NCBI GenBank assembly: GCA_963785035.1
Contig: CAWATG010000009.1
Coordinates: 1 to 29,247 of the forward strand
DNA: 29,247 nt
Source of the DNA: CAWATG01 sp963785035
GTDB taxonomy: Bacteria > Actinomycetota > Acidimicrobiia > IMCC26256 > CAWATG01
Direction of reading: 5' to 3'
How positions within the stretch are numbered: the first letter of the stretch is position 1; every line of letters begins with the position of its first letter. This document shows, in pieces, positions 1 to 8,400 of the stretch. The position numbers and the translations under genes were made by a program. Below the pieces are notes generated by a model. It was not told the DNA's origin. It saw only the letters and a list, made by a program, of their open reading frames with translations, and did not search any database.

Positions 1-20
1 AGTCCCATCGTCTCCACCAT
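1..20 (+). repeat. attL: 3' end of a tRNA gene at the left element border
   Basis: The first 20 bases of the window recur exactly at 8438-8457, where they form the 3' T-arm and acceptor end (with encoded CCA) of a tRNA-Ala(TGC)-like fragment. The two copies diverge immediately to the right of the repeat. The integrase gene starts to the right of this copy, as is usual for elements that integrate into tRNA 3' ends. The intact tRNA should lie just upstream of the window, which I cannot see. The repeat is seen directly; the att role is inferred. Confidence 0.8.
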
Positions 21-76
21 AAAAGTCCTGGTCAGGGGTGGTGCTGTCGGTCGGAGGCACCACCCCTTCGTCGTTT

Positions 77-96
77 CGTGCCCACTGCGTGCCCAC
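77..96 (+). repeat. Paired 9-bp direct repeat, candidate integrase arm-type site (left end)
   Basis: CGTGCCCAC occurs at 77-85 and again at 88-96, with an 11-bp period of about one helical turn. It is 56 bp from the att core. The same pair with the same 11-bp period occurs near both right-hand att copies (8285-8304 and 13279-13298). Here it also lies within the integrase coding sequence and encodes part of VGTQWAR on the minus strand. The repeats are seen; binding by the integrase is inferred. Confidence 0.5.
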
Positions 97-1323
97 CAAT
101 GGCGGTGTGTGTCGGTCGCTTCCGGCCACGGACGGCTCCTCGCCGAAGCGTTCGAGGTACCGGACGATGTCGGCGTCCTGGCCGTCGATCACGTGCTGGT
201 ACCTGAGCGCGGCCGCCGCGGATGCGTGCCCGATGCGGGCCATCAACGCCTTGAGGCTCGTGCCACTCGCCGCCGCCAACGTCGCCGCGGTATGTCTCAG
301 GTCATGAAAGCGCAGACCGCTCACGCCGACCTCGGCAGTGGCCGGCTCCCACACGCGTTGGCGGAAGTTGCTGCGCCGCATCGGCAGGCCGTCAACGGTC
401 GGGAACACGAGGCCTTCATCACCCGGCTGGGCGTACAGAGCGATGTGCATCGAGAGCGACCGGGCAACGAACGATGGGATGCCGACGGTGCGACGCCCGG
501 CAGCGGTCTTGGGCGGACCGAAGAAGAGCCTGCCATCGACCTCACCGAGCTTGCGGGTGACCCTGATCGTGCGCGCATGGAGGTCGACGTCGCAGCGACG
601 GAGCGCCGCAAGCTCGCCCCATCGCAGGCCGGTGTAGGCGGCGGTGAAGACGAGCGCCTCCCAACGGGGTCCGACGGCGGTGGCGAGCGCCGCGACCTGC
701 TCGGGCCGGACGATCCGCATCTCCGCGTGGCGCTCGGTACCGGCGCCTTTCAATGTGCATGGTGAGCGAGCGATGAGACCGGCGTCGACGGCACCGTCGA
801 GTGCTCCGCTGAGGACGCGGTATGCCTTGGCGACGGTGTTCGGGCTCAGGTCGCTCTGGTGGAGCCCGGCCAGCCACGCCTGCACGTCAGCGGCGGTGAT
901 GCGCCCGATGGGCGTCGGCCCCAAAGTGCGGGACGACATGGCGGCGCAGCAGATAGCGGTAGAGGTTCTCCGTCGCCGGACTCACCTTCGGCGCCTTCGT
1001 CGACATCCATCGACCGGCCCATTCGTGGAACGGCACGTCGCCGAGCCTTGGGTCGTGCCAGTCGCCCCGGCTCATGTCGGTCTCTGCGGCCGAGAGCCAT
1101 CGTTGCGCGTCGGCCTTGGTGGCGAAGGTTTCGGGAGCGCCGATGCGGTTCTCCGCGGCGTCCCAGTAGCGTGCCTGCCACCGTCCTGACGGAAGGCGAC
1201 GGACCGATCCGAACCGGCGTCGTGATGCCATGAGTTGGCCTCCAGATGTGTGGAGTCACCGAGGCCGAGTGAACGGCGAGGCCCACAAGGGGCGATGAAG
1301 ATCGTAGAGCGCCGCTGCGATGG

Positions 1324-1542
1324 TCAGCGGGTCTGTCCTGGCCAGCGGCGGTAGGTGTCGATCCATTCGCTGATCTCTGTTGGGTCGAAGCGGATGAGGT
1401 GGCCCCATTTGATGTAGGGGATGCGGCGTTCGGCGACGAGGCGTCGGACGTGTCGGGTGTTGACGCCCAGATGGGCGGCGAGGGTGTTGATGTCGAGTAG
1501 CCGGGTGGGCAGGTCGTTGCTGCTGGGGTTGGCGGCTTGCAT
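1324..1542 (-). CDS. Excisionase-like helix-turn-helix (MerR/Xis-type) DNA-binding protein
   Basis: Small 72-residue DNA-binding protein. Its core, LDINTLAAHLGVNTRHVRRL followed by IPYIKWGHLIRFDPTEISEWI, is typical of the HTH_17/excisionase family that accompanies actinobacterial integrases. It would bind near the att sites to bias recombination toward excision, or regulate the integrase. I chose the ATG at 1542 because GAAGGAG lies about 6 nt upstream on the minus strand; a longer frame reaching 1641 has a low-complexity N-terminus and no such site. It is upstream of and co-directional with the integrase, with an 92-bp gap. The fold assignment is firm, the excision role is inferred from context. 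Confidence 0.8.
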   Translation of the reverse strand: MQAANPSSNDLPTRLLDINTLAAHLGVNTRHVRRLVAERRIPYIKWGHLIRFDPTEISEWIDTYRRWPGQTR

Positions 1543-1933
1543 GTGGGTCTCCTTCGGCTTGCTTGTTGGTGCGGGTCCATTGCCCCTGGGTGCATCGCCC
1601 TTGGATGCATCGTGCGCCGGTCGTTGGACGAGCCGGATCAAGGGCGGGTTCTTGACCTACTAGGCCGTTTTGGGGGCCGAAACATCTCGCCTCGGTCCGA
1701 GAAATCCGCGGAACGCCCGCGAGTCACCGTCACCCATGTCGGCCGCACGTTCCGTCGTTGACCGTTCACGCCGATCACGTCGATCTCGACCCCGTCATGG
1801 CCCGCCGAGCACCTTCGTTCGCCGCGATCGTCCGGTCACCACGAACTTCTCGACGGCTTCCGTTTCGCGCTGCGATAACCCAACTGCGACAACACGATTG
1901 CAACCCCTTCGGGTTGGTCGACGGGGAGGTGTC
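1543..1933. other. Intergenic region between excisionase and relaxase genes; candidate oriT
   Basis: This 391-bp gap separates the divergent excisionase-like gene and the relaxase gene. Near its right end are two direct repeats, CTGCGATAAC (1870-1879) and CTGCGACAAC (1884-1893), followed by a hairpin with a 6-bp stem, CAACCC (1901-1906) and GGGTTG (1911-1916). A repeat-plus-hairpin arrangement just upstream of a MobF relaxase is where origins of transfer are commonly found. No nic site can be named from sequence alone. The rest of the gap shows no convincing gene. Confidence 0.35.
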
Positions 1934-4624
1934 ATGGCGTGGTTTCGGATGATGGGTGTCGACTCGGTTGCGTATCACCGCAGCACGGTCCTTGGCCGCG
2001 ACGATGACTTTGAGGGTGGCGCGCTCGGCTATTACGGCAGCCGCGGTGAGACGCCACTGGAGTGGGGCGGCCACCTGGCCGAGCGTCTCGGCCTGGCCGG
2101 CGCCGTCGACGACGCGGGCTATGAGGCGATGTTCGGTCAGGGTGGGGCTCGTGACCCGCACCTCGGGTCGCGGTTGGTGAGCACGCAGCGTCCTGGTGTG
2201 GAGTTGGTCGTCGCTGCGCACAAGACGGTCGCGGTGCTGGGCCTGATCGGCCGGGCAGATGACCTGCACGTGATCCTCGACGCGGAGACCGATGCCACTC
2301 TCGCGTTCCTCGACGAGTGGTTCGCCCGCCAGGGCGGACGGCGGGGTCGTCTCCAGTGCCGCACGCCGACGAGCGGACTGTTGTGGGCACGGACCCGTCA
2401 TGGGACTTCGCGGGCGGGTGATCCCGCGCCGCATGATCATGTGCTGCTCGCGAACGTGACCGAGATGCTCGACACCAGGGGTGGTTGGAAGGCGCTCGAC
2501 ACAGGCGGCGTGCGTGACCTGGTGCACGCGGCGACGATGGTCGGGCGTCTCGCAGCTGCTGCCAAGGCCGTGGAGTTGGGGTACGCGATCGAGCCTGATC
2601 ACGGGCCCTCGGGCAGGCTCGGCCATTGGGCCATCGCCGGTATCCCGGCAGTGGTCACCGACCTGTTCTCGAAACGCTCCAGCGAGATCGACGCTGCAGT
2701 GGAAGCCGAAGGTGTGACCTCGCACCGGGCGCGTGGTATCGCCGCGCGCGAGACGCGAGGAGTGAAGGCCGGTGCGTCGCCGGAGTCGCTGTTGGTGCGC
2801 TGGTACGAGGAGTTGGACTCGATCGGTTGGTCTGCCCGCAAGATCAACCAGCGACTCCAGATCATCCAGGACCGGTCGCGTCGCCCGCTGCGCTCACTCA
2901 CCGATCACGAACGGACCGCGATGGTGCACGGGCTGATCGGACCATCGGGTCCGCTGGTCGAACGCAAGGTGTTCACACGCGCCGACGTCATCCGTGTCGC
3001 AGCACCCATGCTCTACGGCTGTCACATCGACGAGCTGAACCGGGTCGTCTCGGCCGTCCTGGCGCATCCCGAGGCGATCCCGCTCGTCGGGCTGCCCGGC
3101 GCACGCGGTCGGGCCTGGGCTCCCGCATCGGTGCTCGCGACCGAGGCCGCCGTCGAGGCCGTCGCGGACCGGCTCACCCAGCGCAACGATCGCCCAGCAG
3201 TTGCTCGCGCGGCCGTGCATGGCGCGATCACTGACAAGGAATCGGCGCTCGGACACTCGCTCACCGAAGGCCAACGAAGAGCGGTTGAGGCGATCACCAC
3301 CTCGGGTCGCGCACTCGATTTGGTGGTTGGTGTCGCGGGTGCGGGCAAGACCACCGCGCTCGCGGTGGTCCGTGCAGCGTTCGAGACCAACGGCTATCGG
3401 GTCCTGGGCACGGCGATCAGTGGTCAAGCAGCACGCGCGCTGCACCAGGAGGCAGGCGTCGAGAGCCGCACGATCGCGTCACTCGTGAGGCGGCTCGAAC
3501 ACGGCACCGCCGGTCTCGACGAGCGGACCGTGTTGCTCATCGATGAGGCAGGCATGGCCGAGGACACTGCGATACTCGAGCTCCTCGCCGCTGTTGACAT
3601 CGCCCGCGCCAAAGCGGTGATGATCGGCGATCATCGTCAGCTCGGTGCTGTCGGTCCAGGCGGTGGGCTCGAAGCGCTCATCAACCGCCACGGCCCGGCG
3701 GTGCACGTCCTCGACGAGAACGTCCGCCAACAGGAATCCGGTGAGCGGCACGCGCTCGAACACCTCCGCGCCGGCAGTGTCGCTGAGGCCGTCGACTGGT
3801 ATCGCGACAACGACCGCGTTGTCGTCACGCCGACACGCGACGCGTTGCTCGACTCGGCCGTCGATGCGTGGCAAGCGGATCTGCGCGTAGGTCAAGAGAG
3901 CGTGCTGCTCGCATGGCGTCGCAAGGATGTCGCCGCGCTCAATCAACGAGCCCGCCGACGCTGCATCGAAGCGGGTGCCGTGACCGGCCACGAACTCGAA
4001 GTTTCCGGTGCCAAACGTTACGCGGCCGGTGATCGTGTTGTGACGGTCGCGCCGTCGGGCGATGGACGCTATGTCACCAGCGAACGCGCCACCGTGGAGA
4101 GCGTCATCGGTGATTCGTTGGCCGTTCGTTTCGACGACGGCCGCGCAGACGTCCTCTCCGGTGAGGAGTTGGGTGAGGCCCGTCTCGATCACGCCTACGC
4201 GCTCACTGTGCATCGCATGCAGGGAGCGACCATCGACCGTGCACACGTCCTCGCCGATGGTGGTGGCCGCGAACTTGCCTACGTCGCCATGAGCCGCGCT
4301 CGCGAAACCACTCACGTCCATGTCGTTGCCGACACCATCGACCAAGCCGTCGACGACCTGACCCGCGAATGGAACACCGAACGACGCCCTCAATGGGTCA
4401 TCGACACCGACACGCCCATGGGCGCAGACTCCCGCCGTCGCCCCGATCTCGCCCGACGAGCCGACAACACCATCCGCCAAGCCCAACTCCGAGCCGAGCG
4501 CGACGCCGTACGAGCAGTCGCACCCGACGCAACCGAACGGCTGAGGGCTCTCGACCTCCAACTCCGCCTCGAACGAGTCGGCCTACCCCGGTCCTCAAAG
4601 GAACGCGGAGTGGGTCTGAGCTGA
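1934..4624 (+). CDS. MobF-family conjugative relaxase with helicase domain (TrwC/TraI-like)
   Basis: An 896-residue protein that would nick the element at oriT, remain covalently attached to the strand and unwind it for transfer. The relaxase domain comes first: N-terminal tyrosines (Y14, Y32, Y33 in ALGYYGSRGETPLEW) as nucleophile candidates and the metal-binding histidine motif PHDHVLLANV (H167, H169). The helicase domain follows, with Walker A GVAGAGKTT (around residues 466-474), Walker B LLIDEAGMAED and the later SF1 motifs YALTVHRMQGATIDRAHVL and AYVAMSRARETTHV. The ATG at 1934 has GGGGAGG 4-10 nt upstream, and the family's usual N-terminus begins there, so the upstream open frame to 1670 is probably non-coding. 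There is no coupling protein or secretion gene in the element, so it is likely mobilized in trans. Confidence 0.92.
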   Translation: MAWFRMMGVDSVAYHRSTVLGRDDDFEGGALGYYGSRGETPLEWGGHLAERLGLAGAVDDAGYEAMFGQGGARDPHLGSRLVSTQRPGVELVVAAHKTVAVLGLIGRADDLHVILDAETDATLAFLDEWFARQGGRRGRLQCRTPTSGLLWARTRHGTSRAGDPAPHDHVLLANVTEMLDTRGGWKALDTGGVRDLVHAATMVGRLAAAAKAVELGYAIEPDHGPSGRLGHWAIAGIPAVVTDLFSKRSSEIDAAVEAEGVTSHRARGIAARETRGVKAGASPESLLVRWYEELDSIGWSARKINQRLQIIQDRSRRPLRSLTDHERTAMVHGLIGPSGPLVERKVFTRADVIRVAAPMLYGCHIDELNRVVSAVLAHPEAIPLVGLPGARGRAWAPASVLATEAAVEAVADRLTQRNDRPAVARAAVHGAITDKESALGHSLTEGQRRAVEAITTSGRALDLVVGVAGAGKTTALAVVRAAFETNGYRVLGTAISGQAARALHQEAGVESRTIASLVRRLEHGTAGLDERTVLLIDEAGMAEDTAILELLAAVDIARAKAVMIGDHRQLGAVGPGGGLEALINRHGPAVHVLDENVRQQESGERHALEHLRAGSVAEAVDWYRDNDRVVVTPTRDALLDSAVDAWQADLRVGQESVLLAWRRKDVAALNQRARRRCIEAGAVTGHELEVSGAKRYAAGDRVVTVAPSGDGRYVTSERATVESVIGDSLAVRFDDGRADVLSGEELGEARLDHAYALTVHRMQGATIDRAHVLADGGGRELAYVAMSRARETTHVHVVADTIDQAVDDLTREWNTERRPQWVIDTDTPMGADSRRRPDLARRADNTIRQAQLRAERDAVRAVAPDATERLRALDLQLRLERVGLPRSSKERGVGLS

Positions 4625-4638
4625 GCGTTCGGCGGCTG

Positions 4639-5306
4639 CTACTCGCTGGGCAGTGTTCGGAGTACATGCTCGATCGCTTCCGCGACCTCCTTGGCGATCG
4701 TCACGAATCGCTGTGCGTCTTCCTGCGTGATGGGGGTGCGTCCGTGGCCGCGCCGATCACCTTGATGCACAATGCCGTTTCGACGCTTCGTGAGGTCGTC
4801 AAGTTCCTGGACAGTTGTCCCCTTGGACACGCCCCTTTTGTTGTCCACCTTTCGGGACCAGTCATCGACACCGATCAAGTTGAGAGCTTTGCCAATCTGG
4901 TTCGGGGCAGTGCTTGCGATTTCGGATGTGGAGGACGAGGATTTTCTCTCACAGTCCTCGTCTTTGTCGCGATAGCCGGTGATCGCCCGCCAGTCGTTGC
5001 TGTTCAACGTGAGTGAACCGAGTCGGGATGGGAGGTCGCCAGATGCCCGCAAGACCGGTCCCACGCGCGAGTACGGCGTCTGCCACAAAGGTTTCCAAGG
5101 CAGCGCATGCGGCGACAACTGCCTGTCGACGCCCTGAGATCCTCGACATGACCGCGTTGAACTCGCCGCCCCCTGCTTGTGTCCGCAATCCTGTCGATTC
5201 GGTCGATGCGAGAGCACGGCTGTACCAGAAGCCACTGGGCATCCGCGAGAGCGAAGTCGACGGGTGGCTTGGCTCTCCCGTCACAGCCCCTTCCGGTCGA
5301 TGCCAT
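4639..5306 (-). pseudogene. HEPN-domain protein (RiboL-PSP/MAE_28990-like), frame-broken
   Basis: The C-terminal frame (from 4639 leftward to right) contains VQELDDLTKRRNGIVHQGDR, which has the R-N-x3-H signature of HEPN ribonuclease domains, followed by a helical tail ending in LRTLPSE. An upstream frame contributes AVVAACAALETFVADAVLA, which resembles the N-terminal helix of the same families, and a third contributes DFALADAQWLLVQP. The three pieces lie in order, in three frames, so at least two +1 events are needed to join them. A start at 5306 is a guess. HEPN proteins of this type occur in defence and toxin-antitoxin loci. It lies convergent to the relaxase gene with a 14-bp gap. The HEPN motif is seen; whether the gene is dead or mis-sequenced is unknown. 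Confidence 0.5.
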
Positions 5307-6597
5307 CTGTCTGACGAGCATGAGAGCCGGCGATCTCCGGTTCGACAAAACATGGTGCGGATCTGGCGTTTGTCGCTCAAAGGATGACCGCGTTTCAACA
5401 CGACCGGGGTGTTGGAGTCGCGGTCTGGTCCGACATAGCATCGCCGTGGAGCGTGGGGAGCAAGTGGGACTGCGGAGCTCGGCACGACCGAGGGTCAGGA
5501 GTATGCCGGCTGGTTGGCAGTTGGTCCATACGGATGAATGGTGTGCGGCAGACGGTGTCGGAGGCGCGAGTGCTGGTGGCGCTGGTGACAGTTGCGGTAA
5601 CGTTGGATGATACGGGTGACCAGACTGCGTTGGTGTCGTGTGCGATCTTCGGGCGCGGCGTGGCGCAGCTGATGTTCATGCCGGATCCAGGAGGCGAGTA
5701 TTGGCGCCAGCCGGCAGCGAGACAGGGCATTGACGTACGAACCACTGCGAATGATCTGCTGCGGGTCGCTGCGGTTTGTGGGACTCGCAACGGTGCAGCA
5801 GCGCCGCGGGGACAGAAAGCGCCGATGTATGGCTGCAGGTTTGTGGCGTCAGGCTTCGGCAGCTTCGGCGGTCAAGCGACTGCTGGTGTGTCGGGGACGA
5901 GGACGTTCACGTTGTCGAGGAAGCGTCCTGGACGTTGAGCACTCGTCGCGGTAAGCCCACAACCTCGGTGGTGGTGGGGTGTTGGGGCGGTCCAGATCGT
6001 GGAGACGTTGTCGCCGTCGGGGCGGTTTGGACCTGGTCGACGGTCAGAGCTGAGCATGTCGTGTATGGCATGGGGGTTCTGGGGATCGCCTGGATGCGCG
6101 ACGTCGTGAGTGGTGTTCCGGCCTGCCGGTCACACGTTATTGGGTGGGGTGATCTATATACGGGCACCGGGTCGTGGCCGATCAGCAACTGCGTGGTGAT
6201 CGGTTGGCACGACCGATATCAACGGGACGTTCGCGGCGAACCCACCGACGGACGAGTACGCAGGGGAACTACGCGAACAGGCTTGGGGGCTTGGTGCCCA
6301 CCGGCGCGTGGCTCGGCAAACGAGGCAGCCGTCGCACCCTCCGGCCTCGCTGGCTCGCTGCCCGACCTCCCGGACATCGACTGGGAAGACTTCGAGCGGG
6401 CGAGTGAACTGGCCCGGCAGGGTCTCGCCCAGCCTTCACAAGGGTCGTCGCCGACTCTCACGCCATCGTCTGGTACGTCCAGGGGTCGTCCCACCTGTCC
6501 GAACGCGCGGCTGGCGCTCTCCGAGGCTGAAGCCTCCGACGGCATCGTGGTGGCGGTCATCCAACTATGCCTCTGACCAGCACCGTTCGAGCGGCGA
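5307..6597. other. Gene-poor stretch with degenerate Rhs-like coding remains
   Basis: No frame here looks like an intact gene. Between about 6040 and 6260 several frames together give pieces typical of Rhs/YD-repeat proteins: YGM then GSGDRLDA, HTLLGGVIYIRA, and GTTDINGTFAANPPTDEY. These are in register with the usual order of Rhs core segments but need frame changes. The 19-mer at 6221-6239 recurs at 10274-10292, inside another Rhs-like fragment. From 6330 to 6575 one frame gives an acidic, Ser/Pro-rich stretch (LPDLPDIDWEDFERASELA) that I do not recognise. Base composition is more T/G-rich than the neighbouring genes. Confidence 0.35.
6568..6583 (+). repeat. 16-bp direct repeat, left copy, upstream of the AbiE operon
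   Basis: TGCCTCTGACCAGCAC is repeated exactly at 8354-8369. The two copies bracket the AbiEi/AbiEii operon with its promoter. This may mark the borders of an inserted cassette; no transposase is nearby. Confidence 0.6.
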
Positions 6598-6625
6598 TTG
6601 CGTCGTAGGATGTTTCCGTTACACT
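6598..6625 (+). promoter_or_regulatory. Promoter of the AbiE operon (leaderless)
   Basis: TTGCGT (6598-6603) and TACACT (6620-6625) are separated by 16 bp. The -10 box ends 8 nt before the ATG at 6634, so the transcript would start at or very near the start codon. The same TACACT box occurs before the tacA-like gene and before both membrane-protein genes in the window. Confidence 0.55.
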
Positions 6626-6633
6626 TTCCTCTC

Positions 6634-7236
6634 ATGAGTGCAGCTCAGATCGTTCGAGAGCAGGTGGCGGCAACCCCGGTAAGAGGGTTCGTTGCCGCGG
6701 CCCAGATCCCCGGATCGAGACACGCGGTCGACTGTGAACTTTCCCGCTTGGTCGCGGCTGGCGAGCTGGTTCGCGCCCGGAAGGGCCTGTACTGGAAAGG
6801 CCCCAAGACCCGGGTCGGGATGCCGCACCCCCGACCTGGCGAACTTGCCATCGAAGTGGCTGGCATCGGGGCCGGGCCGGCGGAACTCTCTGCCGCTCAC
6901 CTGCTCGGGCTGACAACCCAGGTACCGGCCGTCGAGGTCATCGCTGTGGCGGGCCGAACACCGGCACCGGTCGGTGGTGCGCGTTTCGTGTCCCGTTCGA
7001 TCGAGCGGCGCATTCTTGGCCTCCGCCCGGTTGAGGTCGCGGTCATCGAAGTACTCCGAGCGGGTCCTCGGGTCGTCGAGGTCGAGTGGGCGCAGGTCGC
7101 CACAATCGTTGAGCGCTTGGTCGCCGCCGGCGAGATGCGTGAGGAGTTGCTGGCCGAACAGATCCGCAACGAGCACCATCTCGACACACGCGAACGATGG
7201 GCCGAAATGATCGCCACGATGACGATCACCGCATGA
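6634..7236 (+). CDS. AbiEi-like antitoxin / winged-helix repressor (type IV toxin-antitoxin)
   Basis: A 200-residue protein with an N-terminal winged-helix region (IVREQVAATPVRGFVAAAQI ... ELSRLVAAGELVRARKGLYW) and a C-terminal region resembling AbiEi/DUF6088 antitoxins. These proteins repress their own operon and neutralise the nucleotidyltransferase toxin encoded downstream. The ATG at 6634 is preceded by a -10 box and no ribosome-binding site, consistent with a leaderless mRNA; an ATG at 6598 would overlap the promoter. Its stop overlaps the toxin start (ATGA at 7233-7236), showing translational coupling. Both genes look intact, unlike their neighbours. Confidence 0.8.
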   Translation: MSAAQIVREQVAATPVRGFVAAAQIPGSRHAVDCELSRLVAAGELVRARKGLYWKGPKTRVGMPHPRPGELAIEVAGIGAGPAELSAAHLLGLTTQVPAVEVIAVAGRTPAPVGGARFVSRSIERRILGLRPVEVAVIEVLRAGPRVVEVEWAQVATIVERLVAAGEMREELLAEQIRNEHHLDTRERWAEMIATMTITA

Positions 7237-8180
7237 GCCTCCTACGAGACGAGCCCGACGTACTCGAGGTCTATGTCACACGCATCGCGGAATCGACCGG
7301 CATCCCGCCATCGCACATCGAAAAGGACTACTGGGTCACCGAGGTACTGCGCGGTGCAGTCCAAGCATCGAGTGACACCGGTTGTTCGGTGGTCTTCAAA
7401 GGTGGCACAAGCCTCTCGAAGGCGCACCATCTCATCCAACGGTTCTCGGAAGACGTCGACCTGATCGTCGTGCTACCCGCCGGCGGAGCTACCGCGAAAG
7501 ACACGACGCTCAAGGCCTTCGTCGAAGAAGCCGCTACCGCCACTGGACTTGTCGCCGAGACCGATACGGCTACAACAACCAAAGGCTTGAAACGCACCGT
7601 CACATTCGCGTACCCCACCGCCCGCGAGTCGGGCGTGCTGCGGTCGGGCGTCATGATGGAGCTCGGCACCCGCGGCGGCGCGCTGCCGCAACGCCGCCTC
7701 GCCGTCCAGTCACTCATCACCGAACACGCCGAGGCCGTTGGTCTACCTGTTGACTTCGACGAAGCCCTGCCGGTCAGCCTCCTCGTACTCGAACCGGTCC
7801 GCACGCTCGTCGACAAGCTCGTTCTGTTGCACCATGCCGCGACCGAAGGCGACGATGCCCGACAAGCCGCGACGGCACGCCATTACTACGACATCGACCG
7901 ACTGCTACGCAACGACGACATCCTCGCCCAACTCGGAGACTCCCCAATCGATGTCATCGCCCGCGAGGTCTGCGAGCATTCCCGCGCTGCCGGGTTGCCT
8001 ACCGCGGAACGTCCCAAGGGCGGGTTCGCTGCCAGCCCAGCCTGGGACCCAGAGATGTCTGGGATCGCGGCGGGTGTCTACTCTGAACTCGTGCTCCCGA
8101 GCCTCGTATGGCCCGGAGCTCCACGATCGACCTTTGCCGAGTGCTGCCACCGCGTGGATTTGCTCGCAGAGATTCTCTGA
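7233..8180 (+). CDS. AbiEii/AbiGii-family nucleotidyltransferase toxin
   Basis: A 315-residue protein with the pattern of the AbiEii toxin family: HIEKDYWVTEVLRG near the N-terminus, FKGGTSLSK (G57-K63) and FSEDVDLIV with the metal-binding D74 and D76. Family members transfer nucleotides, and related toxins modify tRNA acceptor ends; they give abortive phage resistance or stabilise mobile elements. The C-terminal half keeps the family's helical region (LEPVRTLVDKLVLLHHAA) with a later DIDRLL. The ATG at 7233 overlaps the antitoxin stop by 4 nt. The gene is full length with no frame break. In this element it probably acts as both a maintenance module and a phage-defence module. Confidence 0.88.
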   Translation: MSLLRDEPDVLEVYVTRIAESTGIPPSHIEKDYWVTEVLRGAVQASSDTGCSVVFKGGTSLSKAHHLIQRFSEDVDLIVVLPAGGATAKDTTLKAFVEEAATATGLVAETDTATTTKGLKRTVTFAYPTARESGVLRSGVMMELGTRGGALPQRRLAVQSLITEHAEAVGLPVDFDEALPVSLLVLEPVRTLVDKLVLLHHAATEGDDARQAATARHYYDIDRLLRNDDILAQLGDSPIDVIAREVCEHSRAAGLPTAERPKGGFAASPAWDPEMSGIAAGVYSELVLPSLVWPGAPRSTFAECCHRVDLLAEIL

Positions 8181-8284
8181 TCGTGGTCTGTGTGGTGGTC
8201 ATCGAAATAGCTCGGGTCGACCCACGACCCTTGCATTTCCATCATGCGGATGACGGGCGGCGCGGCGTAACCTCGTCGGGATCT

Positions 8285-8304
8285 CGTGCCCACTACGTGC
8301 CCAC
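8285..8304 (+). repeat. Paired 9-bp direct repeat, candidate integrase arm-type site (right end)
   Basis: CGTGCCCAC at 8285-8293 and 8296-8304, same spacing and orientation as at 77-96 and 13279-13298. It lies 133 bp inside the att core. Read on the minus strand it encodes VGT, stop, WAR, close to the integrase C-terminal VGTQWAR, so a decayed integrase tail is an alternative explanation. Confidence 0.5.
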
Positions 8305-8353
8305 CACGGTGGAAAACAGCGGTCAGCGAGCGGCTATGGCGGTCAGCTAATTG

Positions 8354-8369
8354 TGCCTCTGACCAGCAC
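8354..8369 (+). repeat. 16-bp direct repeat, right copy, downstream of the AbiE operon
   Basis: Exact second copy of the sequence at 6568-6583, placed 173 bp after the AbiEii stop codon. Confidence 0.6.
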
Positions 8370-8400
8370 TTTTACTGATCATCCGCAGGTGGGGCCGGAG

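Larger units (their letters stand above)
1..1231 (-). pseudogene. Tyrosine recombinase/integrase, single frame break, 3' end runs off the window
   Basis: Site-specific integrase that would insert and excise the element at the tRNA gene. The N-terminal part (1231-887) has the SAM-like core-binding region with GSVRRLPSGRWQARYWD. The catalytic part follows in another frame: TGLRWGEL (Arg I), a lysine in GPPKTAAGRRTVG, HDLRHTAA (H-x-x-R), ARIGHAS (second His) and LRYQHV (Tyr nucleophile), so all catalytic residues are present. The frames join if one base is removed from the C4 run at 919-922, which gives HFGPTPIGRITAADVQAWL. That is either a real frameshift or a homopolymer error. About 410 codons are visible with no stop before position 1; the frame enters the att core and the tRNA antisense. 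The ATG at 1231 is the start. An excisionase-like gene lies upstream on the same strand. Confidence 0.85.
8181..8400. other. Right end region of the first element
   Basis: No gene is apparent here. The stretch holds the paired CGTGCCCAC repeat (8285-8304), a conserved stretch of about 45 bp around it that is nearly identical to 13276-13322, the right copy of a 16-bp repeat (8354-8369), and a TTA at 8372-8374 that becomes the integrase stop codon when the element is circular. Confidence 0.5.

Noticed and set aside
1670..1933. N-terminal extension of the relaxase by 88 codons
   Set aside because: Arg/Ser/Pro-rich and unlike the family; the ATG at 1934 has a good ribosome-binding site and begins the expected relaxase domain.
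3479..4561. Long minus-strand open frame of 360 codons
   Set aside because: Antisense shadow of the relaxase helicase domain, whose motifs are clear on the plus strand.
5384..5938. Open frame of 184 codons on the plus strand
   Set aside because: No recognisable domain, no start signal, and composition that does not look like coding sequence of this genome; several frames are open at once in this GC-rich stretch.
5776..6576. Open frame of 266 codons on the plus strand
   Set aside because: Rich in Trp and Cys and without a plausible fold; the Rhs-like pieces at 6040-6260 lie partly in other frames. Treated as decayed sequence.
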